Source: Kingdonia uniflora
Taxonomy: Eukaryota > Streptophyta > Magnoliopsida > Ranunculales > Circaeasteraceae
DNA length: 64,000 nucleotides
Direction: 5' to 3'
NCBI GenBank assembly: GCA_014058105.1
Contig: JACGCM010001927.1
Span: 124,001-188,000, forward strand
Under the pieces are notes generated by a model. That model was given only the letters and a program-made list of their open reading frames with translations. It was not told the origin of the DNA and did no database searches. Both the position numbers and the translations under genes were made by a program. This document shows positions 45,301 to 56,752 of the stretch, piece by piece. Position 1 is the stretch's first letter. Each line of letters opens with the position of its first letter.

Positions 45301-48300
45301 TAAAACTTTTAAGCTAAACTCCCAAACAAAAGTATCTTAAAAATAAACTAGAGTTCTCTCTTTCATAGAGAGGAAGGAATCTCCACAAACTTAAAAATAA
45401 CTCTCAAACTAAGTAAAACTTTTAAGCTAAACTCCCAAACAAAAGTATCTTAAAAATAAACTAGAGTTCTCTCTTTCATAGAGAGGAAACTTGTCATATA
45501 ATAGAAACCTGGTCCAAATAGAAAAAACATTGAAACCCTAATTCTTGTAGGACAAGACTTTTAAAATTATAAAATACTAAAATAACCAAAATAGAAGGTA
45601 GAGGAATTTTCTAGAGGAAAGGTGATAAAAGTTCAAAATTGGTGTGGGCCTAAGGGGACTCACTTAAGACGTGTAATGGTGGGTCACGGCCCTTGGCCGT
45701 GACATATCACTAACACTTGTCTTACCCTGTGTTTCAGGGTTTGGGATTATCCCGTGGTTGATTCAGTTTGGTGTGCTGTTCCTGGATTGGGCCGAAACTG
45801 AAACTGGTCAAGTTTGGTTCTAGGTCGGGTTTCTGAATGGGACGATATCAAGCCAAGTGACAGGGTTGGGTTGGGTCTGGAACGTTACTGCTGTTTGGAC
45901 TTCGCCTATACTGTTAAGATTACTGTACCGCGCTTGCTGGCTTTGGGTCGTGTAATGACTCGGGCTGGGCCTGAAGGATTTTGCTTGGGCCCGCATGTGC
46001 ACTTGGGTCGGCTTCATGGGTTAGTACCCTGTTAGTTGCTGTTATAACTAGGTCGTATTGACGACTGGTTTCGCTGAGTTGGGCCTGGTTATTGGGACCC
46101 AAATTTTGACCTAATTGCAACCGTGCTCTTTCGTGGGTCTGCATCTTAGTTGTGACCTCGATCAGGGAGGGATGCAATCGTCCAACGGCTGCCTCAATCG
46201 GCGTGCTTGCGGTGAATGAGGATTTCCTCCTCCGAGAATACGGGATCTTCGTACTGACCATCATTGCCGAAACCATCATCGTGAGGTGTGTTCATATTGG
46301 CTTTTCCGTACCTTTTTTATTGCCGAAACCATCATCGTCGAGACTAGTAAAAATGTTCTCATATATATGGAACACCATACTTATTTCCTTCCAAATTCAA
46401 ATCCTCGTGGGGCCATGGCCGATAACTTGAGGAGACATTGGTTTTATGGGATTCTACCCTTAAGTGTCTAGGATCGGCTAGGAGGCCCGAGAGGGTCTCC
46501 CCTCTTCCCAGAACAACAACATGAACTTCTAGGGTTTCGGTCTTGGGGTAAATTAACATTTCGGTCTTTATCGGAGTTGGGTTACTTTTGTGCGACCATA
46601 ACTCGTAAAAGGTAAACAACCTCACTCATGGATGATGCCAAGCCAATTATTTCACTCATTAATGATGCCAACACATAAATTTTCTCTCCCGTTGTAGAAT
46701 GTTTTTTTACCCATTATAGAGTTTTATTTTATTTATTATAAAGATAACCTTTGCTCTAGATACCAAGTTGATGTAAACAATTAAGCGGAAGCAAGCGATT
46801 TGAATTTGCAATCAATAAAATTTAAAAGAACGTAACTTTTATTTTGATTTCAAATATAAACAACTTTTCTACTAGTCAACTTAATTAACGGACCTAGAAA
46901 ACAAGCTTTCTTTTATAGGATAAGAACCTTGTAAAGTTCTTTGAAACTCTCTAGAATCCTAATTGAAAAGCAAACCTTAAGATATTTCCTATTGACAATA
47001 AATTCTGAAAATACTAAAACTTGCTAAAGTGAATAAAGGGGATATCTTTTAGAAAAGAAGAGAGAAAGTCAGAACTGGCTAGGACTTGGGTGGGCCTAAA
47101 CATCCCGTACGATGGTGGGTGACGGCTTTGACAATCTCTTGTATCGTAATTAGTAACTAAACTAACGATTAGATTACACTAAAATAAAAATAAATTTAAG
47201 CAAGAGAGAGAGAGAGAGAACTTCTGGGCTTTTAGTTCCCGCACATCTATAGTTCTTCTTTGTTTGAGATCTTAAAGTGATCCGTATAGTAGTTGGGGTG
47301 ATTGAAGTCATTATAGACTATCTTCCTGCTCATTTGGTAGATCGTCTTGATATCCTCATTTCCATGCGAACCACATTTATTTAATAGCGTAACCAGGCAT
47401 GGGTGCAATAGACATGGAAATGAATAAGGTAATGATAGTGGATAGCCATCTTGTATTTCTTTGTATGTCTTCTATGACCCTCACTACCAAGTAATATATG
47501 CTACCTTGTCTATGAAGAAAACTTCATTTCTACTTGAAATAAAAGTATACTGTATTTTTTTTTCTTGCTTTTTTATCCACTACTGAAATGTGATGTTTCA
47601 GGTTAATGATGACGGTGTAGTGTCCTTGAAGCACATACTAACTGGTCACCAGAAACCTGTCTTTACAATCTCTTGGAGCCCTGACAACCGGCAACTCCTC
47701 ACTTGTGGAATGGAGGAGGTTATCAGACGCTGGGATGTCAGCACTGGTGAGTGCCTCCATATTTATGAGAAAGCTGGTCTTGGGAATATCTCCTGTGGGT
47801 GGTTTCCTGATGGTAAAAGGGTTATTTCCGGCTTGACTGATAAGAGCATCTGCATTTGGGATTTGGATGGAAAAGAGTCGGAGTGTTGGAAAGGGCAGCG
47901 TACGCTGAAGATCTCTGATGTGGCCATTACAAGTGATGGCAAACGAATTATAACCATGCTAAGGGAAACTACAATATTAATGCTTGATAGGGAAGCAAAG
48001 GTTGAAAGACTGATTGAAGAGGAACAAACCATAATCTCATTCTCATTATCCAGAGACAGTAAATTCTTGCTGATTAGTCTTGTAAACCAAGAAATACACT
48101 TGTGGAGCATAGATGGTGATTACAAGCTCATCATGAAGTACAAAGGTCATACACGCAGTAGGTTCATCATCAGGTCTTGTTTTGGTGGATTTAAGCAAGC
48201 TTTCATTGCCAGCGGGAGTGAGGATTCTCAGGTATGGTATTAACTTTTTGCGTTTTGGTTTGTCCTTGCAATGATTTCCTTAAAGTTAATACTTTGATGT

Positions 48301-49179
48301 TAATGAAAAATACTTAGGTGAAGTCGTGAAAAGGGTTTTCTTAACGACTGATTCTAGTTGAAGGCATCTGTTGGCAGGTTATAGTTTAATTAAATGTTTG
48401 AAACAAAGTAAGAAGTTACACTACTTTTTTGTTTTTATTTTAGTTTGTAACAGTAGTATTTAGGGTAATGACACTATCTTAGTCTTTTGTTTGTATTTTA
48501 GTCTGTAGCAGTAGTATTTAGGGTTATGACACTATTTTAGTCTTTTGTTAATTAAACTGGGAACCAATACATGTATGTAGGATAGTTTTTACCCGAAATA
48601 TATCTCGAACGAACATTTCAAGCAGTTAAGTAAGTCGAGAAGATCTTAAGAGTATTAGGGAAGATGTGGCGAGAGATAATGAGTGGGGAAAAGGTTATCT
48701 CAAGGCTACCCATACTATTTATGCTTCAGCTGGGTAATACATGATGGAATTGGATAATTTACTGCTGTTTATAAAAGTAGATAAATGGGCGTGCAGTACC
48801 ATTCTGATGCAGCATTAGTGATAATAAGGCTAGACCTCGTACTATCCGAACTTAATATGGTTAAAGTTGTATAAAAATCAACATTAATTTGGCTTAGATT
48901 CCATCAGTAAATGAATTCTGGATATAATTAGTGTACGGACCAATGCAGGTTTACATATGGCACAGAGGCAATGGGGATCTTCTGGAGTCGTTGCCTGGGC
49001 ATTCTGGGGCTGTCAACTGTGTGAGCTGGAATCCAGCAAACCCCCATATGTTGGCATCAGCTAGTGATGACCGTACGATACGCATATGGGGTTTAAACAG
49101 AGTCGACCTAAAGCACAAAGAGACATACAGTAATGGTGTTATCCACCAATGTAATGGAGGGACTTCATTATCAAAATAA
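38531..49179 (+). CDS. WDR26: WDR26-family protein, LisH-CTLH-WD40, 585 residues, four coding exons
   Basis: Coding exons 38531-39325, 40604-40705, 47602-48231 and 48949-49179 all meet GT-AG rules in phase 0 and give 585 residues, close to the Arabidopsis homologue. Order: variable N-terminus, LisH (about 63-95), CTLH (about 98-155), linker, then a WD40 propeller (about 266-570). Homologues in animals and yeast (WDR26, Gid7) are scaffold subunits of the CTLH/GID E3 ubiquitin ligase, and plant WDR26 binds RanBPM; this function is carried over from the family. The frame is intact, the sole such gene in the window. Intron 2 is 6.9 kb because of transposon insertions. The leader has an intron and a two-codon ORF. 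The symbol follows family usage. Confidence 0.93.
39326..40603 (+). other. WDR26-like intron 1
   Basis: 1,278 bp, GTCAGA to GGGGCAG. Overlapping open frames of 62-81 codons on both strands (39569-40270) and a higher GC content suggest an old inserted fragment, which I could not identify. Confidence 0.6.
40604..40705 (+). CDS. WDR26: WDR26-like exon 2: first WD repeat
   Basis: 34 codons between CAG and [26 protein letters not shown] then [14 protein letters not shown]. This small phase-0 exon is required to complete blade one of the propeller. Confidence 0.93.
40706..43667 (+). other. WDR26-like intron 2, left part
   Basis: Starts GTAACC. AT-rich with no gene recognised. TGATGTAAACCCAAACC at 43459 resembles the start of the LTR-like repeats that follow, so a decayed fragment of the same family may begin there. 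Confidence 0.5.
43668..47133 (-). mobile_element. Degenerate LTR-retrotransposon complex in WDR26-like intron 2 (three LTR-like repeats)
   Basis: Similar 358- and 362-bp segments lie at 43668-44025 and 46772-47133. Both start TGTAAACAA, share CAAGCGATTTGAATTT, AAACAACTTTTCTACTA and TAGAAAACAAGCTT, and end TGACA/AGACA. A diverged relative spans about 45188-45714. On the minus strand TTGGTATCTAGAGC follows the 46772 copy and TTGGTATATAGAG follows the middle one; both resemble the initiator-Met tRNA site TGGTATCAGAGC. A purine tract (minus ATAGGGAGAG, about 44032-44041) lies inside the left copy. Internal DNA has open minus-strand frames (45163-44915, 44554-44300, 46625-46359, 46279-45920) with no pol domain, so the elements look non-autonomous. 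No target duplication was found. Confidence 0.6.
45263..45488. repeat. Perfect 113-bp tandem duplication
   Basis: Bases 45263-45375 and 45376-45488 are identical as read. The unit begins GGAATCTCCACAAACTTAAA and ends CATAGAGAGGAA. It lies inside the middle LTR-like repeat. Confidence 0.95.
47134..47601 (+). other. WDR26-like intron 2, right part, with GA microsatellite
   Basis: Includes a (GA)n run at about 47201-47220, a T-rich tract (47555-47575) and the acceptor TGTTTCAG before 47602. Otherwise unremarkable. Confidence 0.6.
47602..48231 (+). CDS. WDR26: WDR26-like exon 3: WD repeats 2-6
   Basis: 210 codons after TTTCAG, before GTATGG. Blades are marked by [18 protein letters not shown] to [20 protein letters not shown] to [21 protein letters not shown] to [19 protein letters not shown] to [10 protein letters not shown], and the start of the next ([17 protein letters not shown] to [10 protein letters not shown]). 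The [12 protein letters not shown] block is typical of WDR26 and sits in the last part. Confidence 0.95.
48232..48948 (+). other. WDR26-like intron 3, with 58-bp tandem duplication
   Basis: GTATGG to AATGCAG. Around 48440-48555 a 58-bp unit with CAGTAGTATTTAGGG is present twice (48451 and 48509) with a few changes. Confidence 0.75.
48949..49179 (+). CDS. WDR26: WDR26-like exon 4: last WD repeats and C-terminus
   Basis: 76 codons plus stop: [40 protein letters not shown] and [12 protein letters not shown], then a short tail with [11 protein letters not shown] as in plant homologues. TAA is at 49177-49179. Confidence 0.94.
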   Translation, partial: VYIWHRGNGDLLESLPGHSGAVNCVSWNPANPHMLASASDDRTIRIWGLNRVDLKHKETYSNGVIHQCNGGTSLSK

Positions 49180-50225
49180 GGTGAAGTGTTACAGTTTGTC
49201 AGGTATTGATTTCTTTCAAACCTATTGGGTCCATTGTAAATTCCTTTTTTTTTTTGTTCTATCTGCGGCATCTAGCAAACAAGCATGTAAAATATGCTCC
49301 CGCCATCTGCCAATAGACATGTCAACTGATGAACATTTTTCGTTATTTATTTAAAGTGTCTCAATTACATAGGCGCGCTACCCTTTGTGTGATAGATCTG
49401 CTCGTTGCAGCTAATTGTTGGGGTAGTAACATTTAAACCTTTATTCACATGAAAGAAACTGAAGTTTAAATTTATGAGCACTTTGAAATACCTATGCTTT
49501 CCAAATATATACAACTTACGGTTAATAGTGTGATCAGTGCACCTGAAACCCCTTACAGTACGCATGAATATAAACATCTCTTCTTGTTGTTGGTATACTT
49601 TTTTTCATCCAATTTTAGTTTGGGATTAATATTGTTCCTGCTGTAATTGCTTGTTTCTTGGTGATGTTACTCGTAAATCAATGACCAAGTTCTTAATACT
49701 GTAAATAACATCACAATGGAGACACAATTAATGACAACCAAATCTGCTCGCCATTTACTCTGGAAACTAGTGACTTACCCCAAATAGTTTTGTACTATGT
49801 TTTCAGTAATGCAGAGCTCTTTAAATCTCGTTCAAGAGCTTGGACTTCCATATTAACTTTAACTTCCAAACCAATTCGTGGAATTATGATACTAATGATG
49901 ATGGTGCACACAAATTAAATCGTAAGCATGCTGTAAGATTTCTCCTGGCCAAAAATGACATGGTTGACATGGGAATAATCGATTTAAGATGTGAACATCC
50001 GAACACTGTTATGAAAGAAATAAGGGGAGTTAATGAACATGTACGTATTTATCCACAAGTTTAGTCTAGTTATCGAAGTTATACATATCTCAAAATTGTC
50101 AAAAGTGGATGCATTTAAAAAGTACTAAAGGATCTATACCAGAGTTTTCTGGAGAACTGCTTGGAACGGTTGTGCTGAGTGCTGACTAGGCCTAAAGGAA
50201 ACCTCAGGACTAATTACTCGGATAC
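49180..50225. other. 3' flank of the WDR26-like gene
   Basis: The beginning should be 3'-UTR; no clear AATAAA was found near. A 74-codon open frame (49840-50064) matches nothing I know. No repeat or RNA gene seen. Confidence 0.4.
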
Positions 50226-50243
50226 TAAGAGCAACTCTAGCAG
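50226..50243 (+). repeat. H2 left terminus with TAA target site
   Basis: TAA (50226-50228) followed by GAGCAACTCTAGCAG (50229-50243). It is similar to the H1 right terminus GAGCATCTACAGCAG next to TAA. Confidence 0.55.
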
Positions 50244-50422
50244 AAAGTTTGGGTTTGGGTGTGGGCTTTGACAGAGGGCCCACAGAAAACCTAACCCATA
50301 CCCAGCCTCTCCCAGGAGCAACTCAAACTCATCTGACGTGTTTTTTTAAAAAATAATTTTATTTTAACTAAAATCAAAACAAACACTGTGCAGTGTTCCT
50401 TTTATCGCACAGTAAAAGGAGT

Positions 50423-50564
50423 ACCGCCGCTGTGTCTGTTATGAAATAACTTGTTCTTTCTCGACTCCATTCACACTTGTTTTACATTCTCTCACCGCCG
50501 CTATGTCTGTTATGAAATAACTTGTTCTTTCTCGACTCCATCCATACTTGTTTCACATTCTTTC
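50423..50564. repeat. 71-bp tandem duplication upstream of PMD copy 2
   Basis: ACCGCCGCTGTGTCTGTTAT at 50423 recurs as ACCGCCGCTATGTCTGTTAT at 50494. The units share GAAATAACTTGTTCTTTCTC and differ at a few bases. Confidence 0.9.
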
Positions 50565-50613
50565 TCAATTTGAACCAAAATTTCAACAAAAATTTAATTT
50601 CTTTCAAAATCAA

Positions 50614-52430
50614 ATGGAGATGCAAAAGGAATACCCACACGCCAGTACATTGCCTGGATTTAAAGGGAGAAGAGATCCAGAGCGAGCCGTAACTCGGTCG
50701 AGGTCCGGAAGAAAGAAAAAAAAGTAGAATTTAAAGATGTACAACAAACCCAAGGCATACCACACCCACCCCAAGAAAACTACCCGCAAAGGTTTATTAC
50801 CTCGCTCCCAGACGACGTCAGTTATATCTATTACAATGGCAATGAACTCACGGTAAGTTTTTGTTTAATTGTGAAATTGTTATTTTTGTAAATCAAGTGT
50901 TTGACAAAATGCTCCAATGAATAGAATCAGGATTCGATGCGTCCGCGGCACATTCACAACGGTGATCAAAGTTTGGAAGAAGATTTTCACAATTCCAACA
51001 ATAAGGGATCCCGTGGTGAAGATATTCAGGAGCTTTATGGATATACAATTGGGTAATTCCGATAATCGGCTAATTCAGGCGCTAATAGAGTGTTGGTGGC
51101 CGACAACGTACACTTTTCTGTTCCCGTGCACGGAGATAGGGATTACTCCAATGGATTTCCATATGCTGACATCATTGTCAATCGACCGATATTCGACACA
51201 GGTGCCGTATGACGACGCATGAAGTGTTTTATCCAATGCGAGACAATTGCTCCCCCGCATTGAATCCAATAATACAAAGAGTAGGAACGTCAATATTTCA
51301 CATTTGAGGATGTATTTGACCATCACAGATGATCGGGATGATGATATTACCATTGTTCGTGCTTTTATCCTCTTCATGATGGGACATTTATGGTTCCAAA
51401 CGACCAACGACACCGTCCCGCTTGGATATCTCGCGGCCGTGGCCGATTTGGACGAAGCTGCTGACTGGGGTTCTGCTATTCTTGCTTCCCTGTACTATGG
51501 TTTGGATACCGCAGTCACGACCGGGGGTGCCATAACTGGATTTTCACAACTTCTTGAGGTACACTAACCCTTTTCCTTACAAGCTACAAATCAAATATCT
51601 TCCAATAAAAGTCTTAAATAAAATTTATAATTGTTTTTTATGTTGTTCCAAAATACAGTATTGATTCTACGAGTATTGTGGGGTTGGTCACCCTATTGTC
51701 AAGGAAGCGCTTAAGTTCTCGTCCTATTCGCGCCTCAAAGCATGGGAGAATGGGAACATGAAGAAAACAAATGACTAGACAACCAATTTGTTTACTCTAG
51801 GCAGATCCCTCATTGACCACCAGACTATTGAGTCGATCAACTGGCAACCTTGGGCGGATTCTGCTGTAGAGTTTAGATGACGTACGGGTTGCGTCGTTCA
51901 TGTCCTGTAAGAGGATGTTACTTCAAGTCTCAAATGGAAACTGCGAGTATTACTTGGGGGATAGATGTTGGAGGCAGTTGACTGGCACTGCGGTTATTCC
52001 TTTGGATCTTCCATTTAACATGTCGCCACATCTTAGTCCAGCGGATTTACAGGCGATGAGACATGCCAGCTTTGTTGACTGTGACCAGTTTGTGATAGGG
52101 GGGAGCGAGAGACTTACACCTCATACTATGCTAACCAAACTTATGAGGTAGACCACTTATTGACAGATTCTAGCGGATGGGGAATATAAATCTGTTCGGA
52201 CCCACTGCACTCAAGGCTGGTATTACACCCATGGTGGTTACGTCAGCAGAGGTTCATAGCTTGTCCGAGGACTTCAGTTTGCCTGGCGAGGTGGAGGGGC
52301 CAGACCCAGGGTGGCACATGGAGTGGACAGGGAGGCGTGAGATGCTCCCCATCCACCGCTTGAGGGACCCGCCACCCATGTCTGCCTCTTGCGACGCAGA
52401 AGAACTGTGACACCTTACTCATGGTATGCA
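50614..52430 (+). pseudogene. PMD gene copy 2
   Basis: ATG at 50614 opens a basic N-terminus (MEMQKEYPHASTLPGFKGRR) interrupted by a stop. The exon ends SLPDDVSYIYYNGNELT before GTAAGT (50853). After acceptor AATAG (50924) comes CVRGTFTTVIKVWKKIFTIP, then ALIECWWPTTYTFLFPCTEI and GITPMDFHMLTSLS, the PMD core. With frame changes near 51220, AFILFMMGHLWFQT, GYLAAVADLDEAADWGSAIL and ASLYYGLD follow, then INWQPWADSA near 51838. The tail has GPDPGWHMEWTGRREMLP (52177-52410). Block order equals copy 1. Several stops and frameshifts make it inactive. Confidence 0.8.
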
Positions 52431-52846
52431 GCGATTCGCCCTTGCAAAGTCTGTGCGAGACGCCCTGACGATCCAGGGCTTGACTGATGAGCTTGCTACT
52501 GCCAACACCCACATAAACAATATAGATGATCAACTATATTTACATGTAAGTAATTTATTTATGTATTTATTAATTTATTCTTAATGTCAAATTTATTTTG
52601 TCAAAATCTAAATAAATTTTCTTTGTCCTGTTCAAAACCTATATCTGAGGAGGGGGCGTGAGGTACGGGTGGTGTCGTTACCACCTGGAGGTGGCGCGAG
52701 GATGAGACATTGGATCCGTGAACATGGTCCGCGAACTAGGGGAGCTGGTAGTAGCCGCAGAGGGCTGGGTACTGGAGATGATATTGGCCCATCTCAGTAG
52801 ATATAGGTGTTTTTTTATGTTTTATGTAGACGTAATCTTTTATTGT
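52431..52846 (+). other. PMD copy 2 tail and 3' flank
   Basis: A short coiled-coil-like stretch (QRFALAKSVRDALTIQGLTD) continues to about 52540. It is followed by an intron-like AT-rich stretch and an Arg/Gly-rich end (about 52650-52800) ending in TAG near 52798. R3 begins after ATTGT at 52842-52846. Confidence 0.45.
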
Positions 52847-53950
52847 TGATAGACACTAATATTTACGTGTACAGCTCCTAAATTTATATCTACCTAGTCA
52901 TTTATTAAATAAATGTGACACTAATAGTGTTTTTGTTTGTATTTACAGAAATCGGTCACATAATAAATAAGTCGCACAATTTTTCGGTTTTTAACGAAGA
53001 ACAAGGGTGATGCACTCCAACAATGATTCTCATTTGAAGTTGTCAACCAAAGGCCCATACATGGAAGCCCATTAAAGAGAATTAGATATATATATTATTC
53101 TCATGAGTTGTAATGCATGATTTTAGGCATTGTTTAGGGGATTTTATATTGATGGTGATTTTTAGTAACCCTTCTTATACTCTATAAATAGGAGGGGAAT
53201 TCTACCCATGAGGGATCATCTTGGAGAGTGTAAATCAAAGTTCATAGCAATAAAGCTTATTCTTTCTCTTGTTCTTGTCTTTTAATTTTATCATAGTAAT
53301 AGTAGTATGACAATGATCAAAGGGATGAGTAGCTAATATTCTTAGCCAAGGCTAGAGGAAGCTCCACCCAATGTAGCCTTTAGTGTAGATTGTGTAGCTT
53401 AGTTAAAGTAATTACCTTATCTTTATCCTGAAATTTTGCATATTTTTATTCTTTCGTTCTATGCTTGACCATAGCTAGGATTAGGGGGAATAATGAATCT
53501 ATGTAACCATCTTGTTGGACCATAATAAGATAGGTTAGGAACATGGAGAATAGAACATAATCCATACTTATCAACCGGACCATGGTTGAGTAAGTTGGTT
53601 TATGGGTAGTTCCCGATTACTAAATCTCTTGTATTTTTTGATGTATTGCATATGCCCGACCAAGGATATGCGATACGGGAACTCGTAATTTACTTTAATT
53701 ATTTATGCTATCTAAGGGTTTTAAAGGGTGGAGTGGAATCGATGCCTTGGTTTCCACTCCAATTTATCTTGTAATTTATTTCGTTCTTCTTTTTATTTCA
53801 AAACCTGCACAAACTCGTTATTGGTTAAAACTAGCAGCTCGAAGTATAATTCCCACCACAAGTCTCTTGGGATACGACCCCGCTTACCCTTGTACTTAAC
53901 GTACACCGTGCGCTTGCGGGTCTTTTAAGACGTCAATTTTTAATCGATCA
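52847..53950 (+). repeat. R3 5'-LTR
   Basis: 1,104 bp. TATAAATAGGAGGGGAAT at about 53184 is a good TATA box, with AATAAAGCTTATTC (about 53251) downstream as a poly(A) signal candidate. Confidence 0.95.
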
Positions 53951-53956
53951 AGTTTT

Positions 53957-53974
53957 TCGCGCCGTTGCCGGGGA
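53957..53974 (+). promoter_or_regulatory. R3 primer binding site (tRNA-Asp type)
   Basis: TCGCGCCGTTGCCGGGGA, 6 bp after the LTR. The Athila standard is TGGCGCCGTTGCCGGGGA. Confidence 0.9.
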
Positions 53975-55409
53975 CTTGCAAAGTTGCATTTTATTTTAAG
54001 CCAATTTTTTTTTCTTTTCTTTTCCTTTTTCTTTTCCTTCTTTTTTAGATCCAGAAATAAAGTGATTGAGTGATTGGCTCAAACTCTCTTGGCGCTACAG
54101 TAGCTGTGAAGTCTGTCCCTAAATGTTTTACCGTTTTTGATCATCTATACTTCACAGTTGGGGAAAAAGTTTGCTACAAAAGTTTTAGATAATTCAAAAC
54201 CCTTTCCGAATTGTTATAGATTATATTTTTCTATTTTGTCGATTGTGAGTTACAGCCTATTGAAAAAACAGTAAAATAACAGTCTCCGTTAAGGACGCCG
54301 CTGTACATTCATCACCTGTTTTGAGCATTAGGGAAGCTAAATTATTGAAAACTTCCTTCTTGAAGATTTTTCCTTTTTGAATTATCTTTCCAAATTGATA
54401 TTATTGAATATTCTCTCTCAACCGATTTGAAAGATATGCGCATTTGAAAATCATCTTTCAAATCAGGACATCATAAACTACAATAAACTTGGAAATTGAA
54501 TTAATATTATTGTCGCAAGTTCACTAATCCTTTTTCTCTTGTTTTACAGGATAGTTACAAAGTTGGAAACGAGACGGATAATGCACAAAGCTACAAATAT
54601 CATCAAATCCATCCTTCTTGTGCCCCCTAAGTGAAGGGGTATTTCCTTCTTTCGCCCCCTAAGTGAAGGGGCGGCCACAGCTACACCCGGATACACTTCC
54701 TGTAGGTTGGTACTTCTCAAAACTTGACATCTTGAAGGGGTTCATATCCGCTCTGCCCTGGCACTAGAATAATAAAGTCGTGTGGACTGTGCAAATACAC
54801 GTTGCTATAATAAAAAAATTACTGTGGTTGGATTGACCTATTGCTGTGTTTAATATTCTTTTTTATTCCAATATTAGTAGAGGCAAAAATTGTTAGAGAC
54901 TTGCGGGATTTCATCACCCAAAATGCTCTCCAACAAGTGGGACCACCCATTAAGGATACAAAGAAATTCGTATCACACGAAAAATTGAACGTCCCGGGCC
55001 TCAAAATAACTGCTAATAAAAAAGAGTAGCAAGATTCCCGCAGGATTTTATCACCCAACGGATAGGTGTACCGGACCGGGGTACAAACACGGGTTCATAG
55101 GATACAGCCCTAGCCTAGCGCCGTGAAATACTGGTTGTAGGTTTGCGACGTCACCGTTCCGAGTGCTGACGTACGATAAGGCGACTCGCTCGGGCGTGAG
55201 GACTGAACATCTACTTTAAGCTGGTACTAGCATAGTGACGCAGGGGAGTATAGGAACCAAAGCCTTTTGCCATCGTACCCATTTTTGAATATAGAAGAAT
55301 ATAAGGGAGACCTAATTATTACTTTTAAAAAACGTTAATGTGCTAAAATTTAGGTTTGATTGATTATTTACTGTACCGGGTGCTGAATTTTATTTATTAT
55401 TAGCTGTGC
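53975..55409 (+). other. R3 leader
   Basis: A 1.4-kb untranslated leader. It holds two copies of CCCCCTAAGTGAAGGGG (about 54625 and 54655), each a 5-6-bp stem around CTAAGTGA, close together. A 62-codon frame (54841-55029) and GC-richer DNA at 55050-55230 have no recognised function. Long leaders are normal in Athila. Confidence 0.6.
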
Positions 55410-56752
55410 ATGATCAATTGGACACGTGAAGAAAAACGCTTAGGAAGCTTATCGAAACCTTTGCCCATTTACGGCCCACCACCTCAACCTAAGCGGAGAC
55501 GGCGGCCACCTCGTTCAGTCAATACAATAGAGGACTTAGGAGCCTCAGTTTGGGAGGAAAGTGATCCATTTCGAGTTTTTCCAATTTCAGAGGAGGGTAA
55601 TTCATCTAGAGTACCCAATTGAACTGATTGTTGAGTTAGAAGTCGAACCCCCAATCATGGTTACCGCCAAATCTCTTAGGGACTATTGAACCCCCAGTGG
55701 TGAGTGATATGCCTTCGTGTATTGTGTTACCAGTTGTCACGACAAACCATTATAAAATCAAGCCCAGTGTGATCCAAATGTTACCTACATTTCGTGGGCT
55801 TGATTCTGAGAGCCCTTATAAGCACGTCTACGAGTTTAAGAAAATTTGTACGTTCTCCAAATACCAACATTTTACTGAGGATTCTGTTCACCTTCGTTTA
55901 TTCCCATTCTCGCTAAAAGACAAGGCGAGTCATTGGCTTGATTCATTGGCACCAGCATCTATCAATTTATGGGATCAAATGGAGACCAAGTTCAAAACCA
56001 AATAGTTTTCTATGGGAAAAACCTTCGCTCTTAGAAATGTAGTTGTTGAATTTGTTCAAAATGAAAGTAAAACATTTTACGAGGCATGGGAGAGATATAA
56101 AGATCTTCTTTCACAATGTCCCCATCATGGTTTTGAGAAACAACATCTAGCCCAGATCTTCTATCGTGGAATAGCTTCTGAGAATCGTTATAGGATAGAA
56201 TCCATGCATAGTGGCAAATTCCAGGACCTTGAGCCTGATAGAGCTTATGAGGAGTTTGAGACATTGGCTGATAACTCTCAGCAGTGAGATTTTGATCCAC
56301 ATAGAAATATTTGTACAACCAAGAAAGGTGGCTTATACGAAGTGAGTAAGGGAACGACAATCAAAGCCCAATTAGATACTCTTACCCGAAAAATTGAGGC
56401 TATGGTTACAAATCAATCTAAGGGTAGTGTGAACCAGGTTTAGCAGCAGGGTTGCACCGTTTGTTATGATGTAACCCATGTGACTCAAATGTGCCCCATG
56501 CTCAATGAAATGAATGACAATCAAGAGCAAGTAAATGCTTTGAATAATACCTGCAAGAGGCCCTTTGACCCGTACAAGCCAACTTGGCAGAACCACCCTA
56601 ATTTTTCATGGAAGAACAACCAACCCAGGTCAGGTTTTGGAGAGCTACAAACCTCAGGTCATAATTTGCCTAGGAATCCCCTTTCTCAATCTTATCCTCA
56701 GGCATCTCAACAATCTTTTGTCATCCAAACAGTTCCCACCCACTCCACCTAA
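55410..56752 (+). pseudogene. R3 gag
   Basis: Starts MINWTREEKRLGSLSKPLPI with an Arg/Pro-rich patch, then a frameshift near 55620. The capsid part (from 55697) has LPTFRGLDSESPYKHVYEFK, LFPFSLKDKASHWLDSL and FYEAWERYKDLLSQCPHHGF. Stops at 56003, 56285 and 56441 interrupt it. The zinc knuckle CTVCYDVTHVTQMC (56453-56494) has perfect C-x2-C-x4-H-x4-C spacing. The Athila-typical YKPTWQNHPNFSW follows. Confidence 0.85.

Noticed and set aside
46140..46400. Additional coding exon of the WDR26-like gene in intron 2
   Set aside because: Exons 2 and 3 join in frame into a normal WD40 blade and homologues have no extra segment; frames here belong to the LTR complex.
47197..47222. (GA)n run as a regulatory GAGA element
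   Set aside because: A short microsatellite deep in an intron beside an LTR copy; nothing supports a regulatory role.
53705..53928. Open frames repeated at 53705 and 63241
   Set aside because: They are the same LTR sequence in the two R3 LTRs, not genes.
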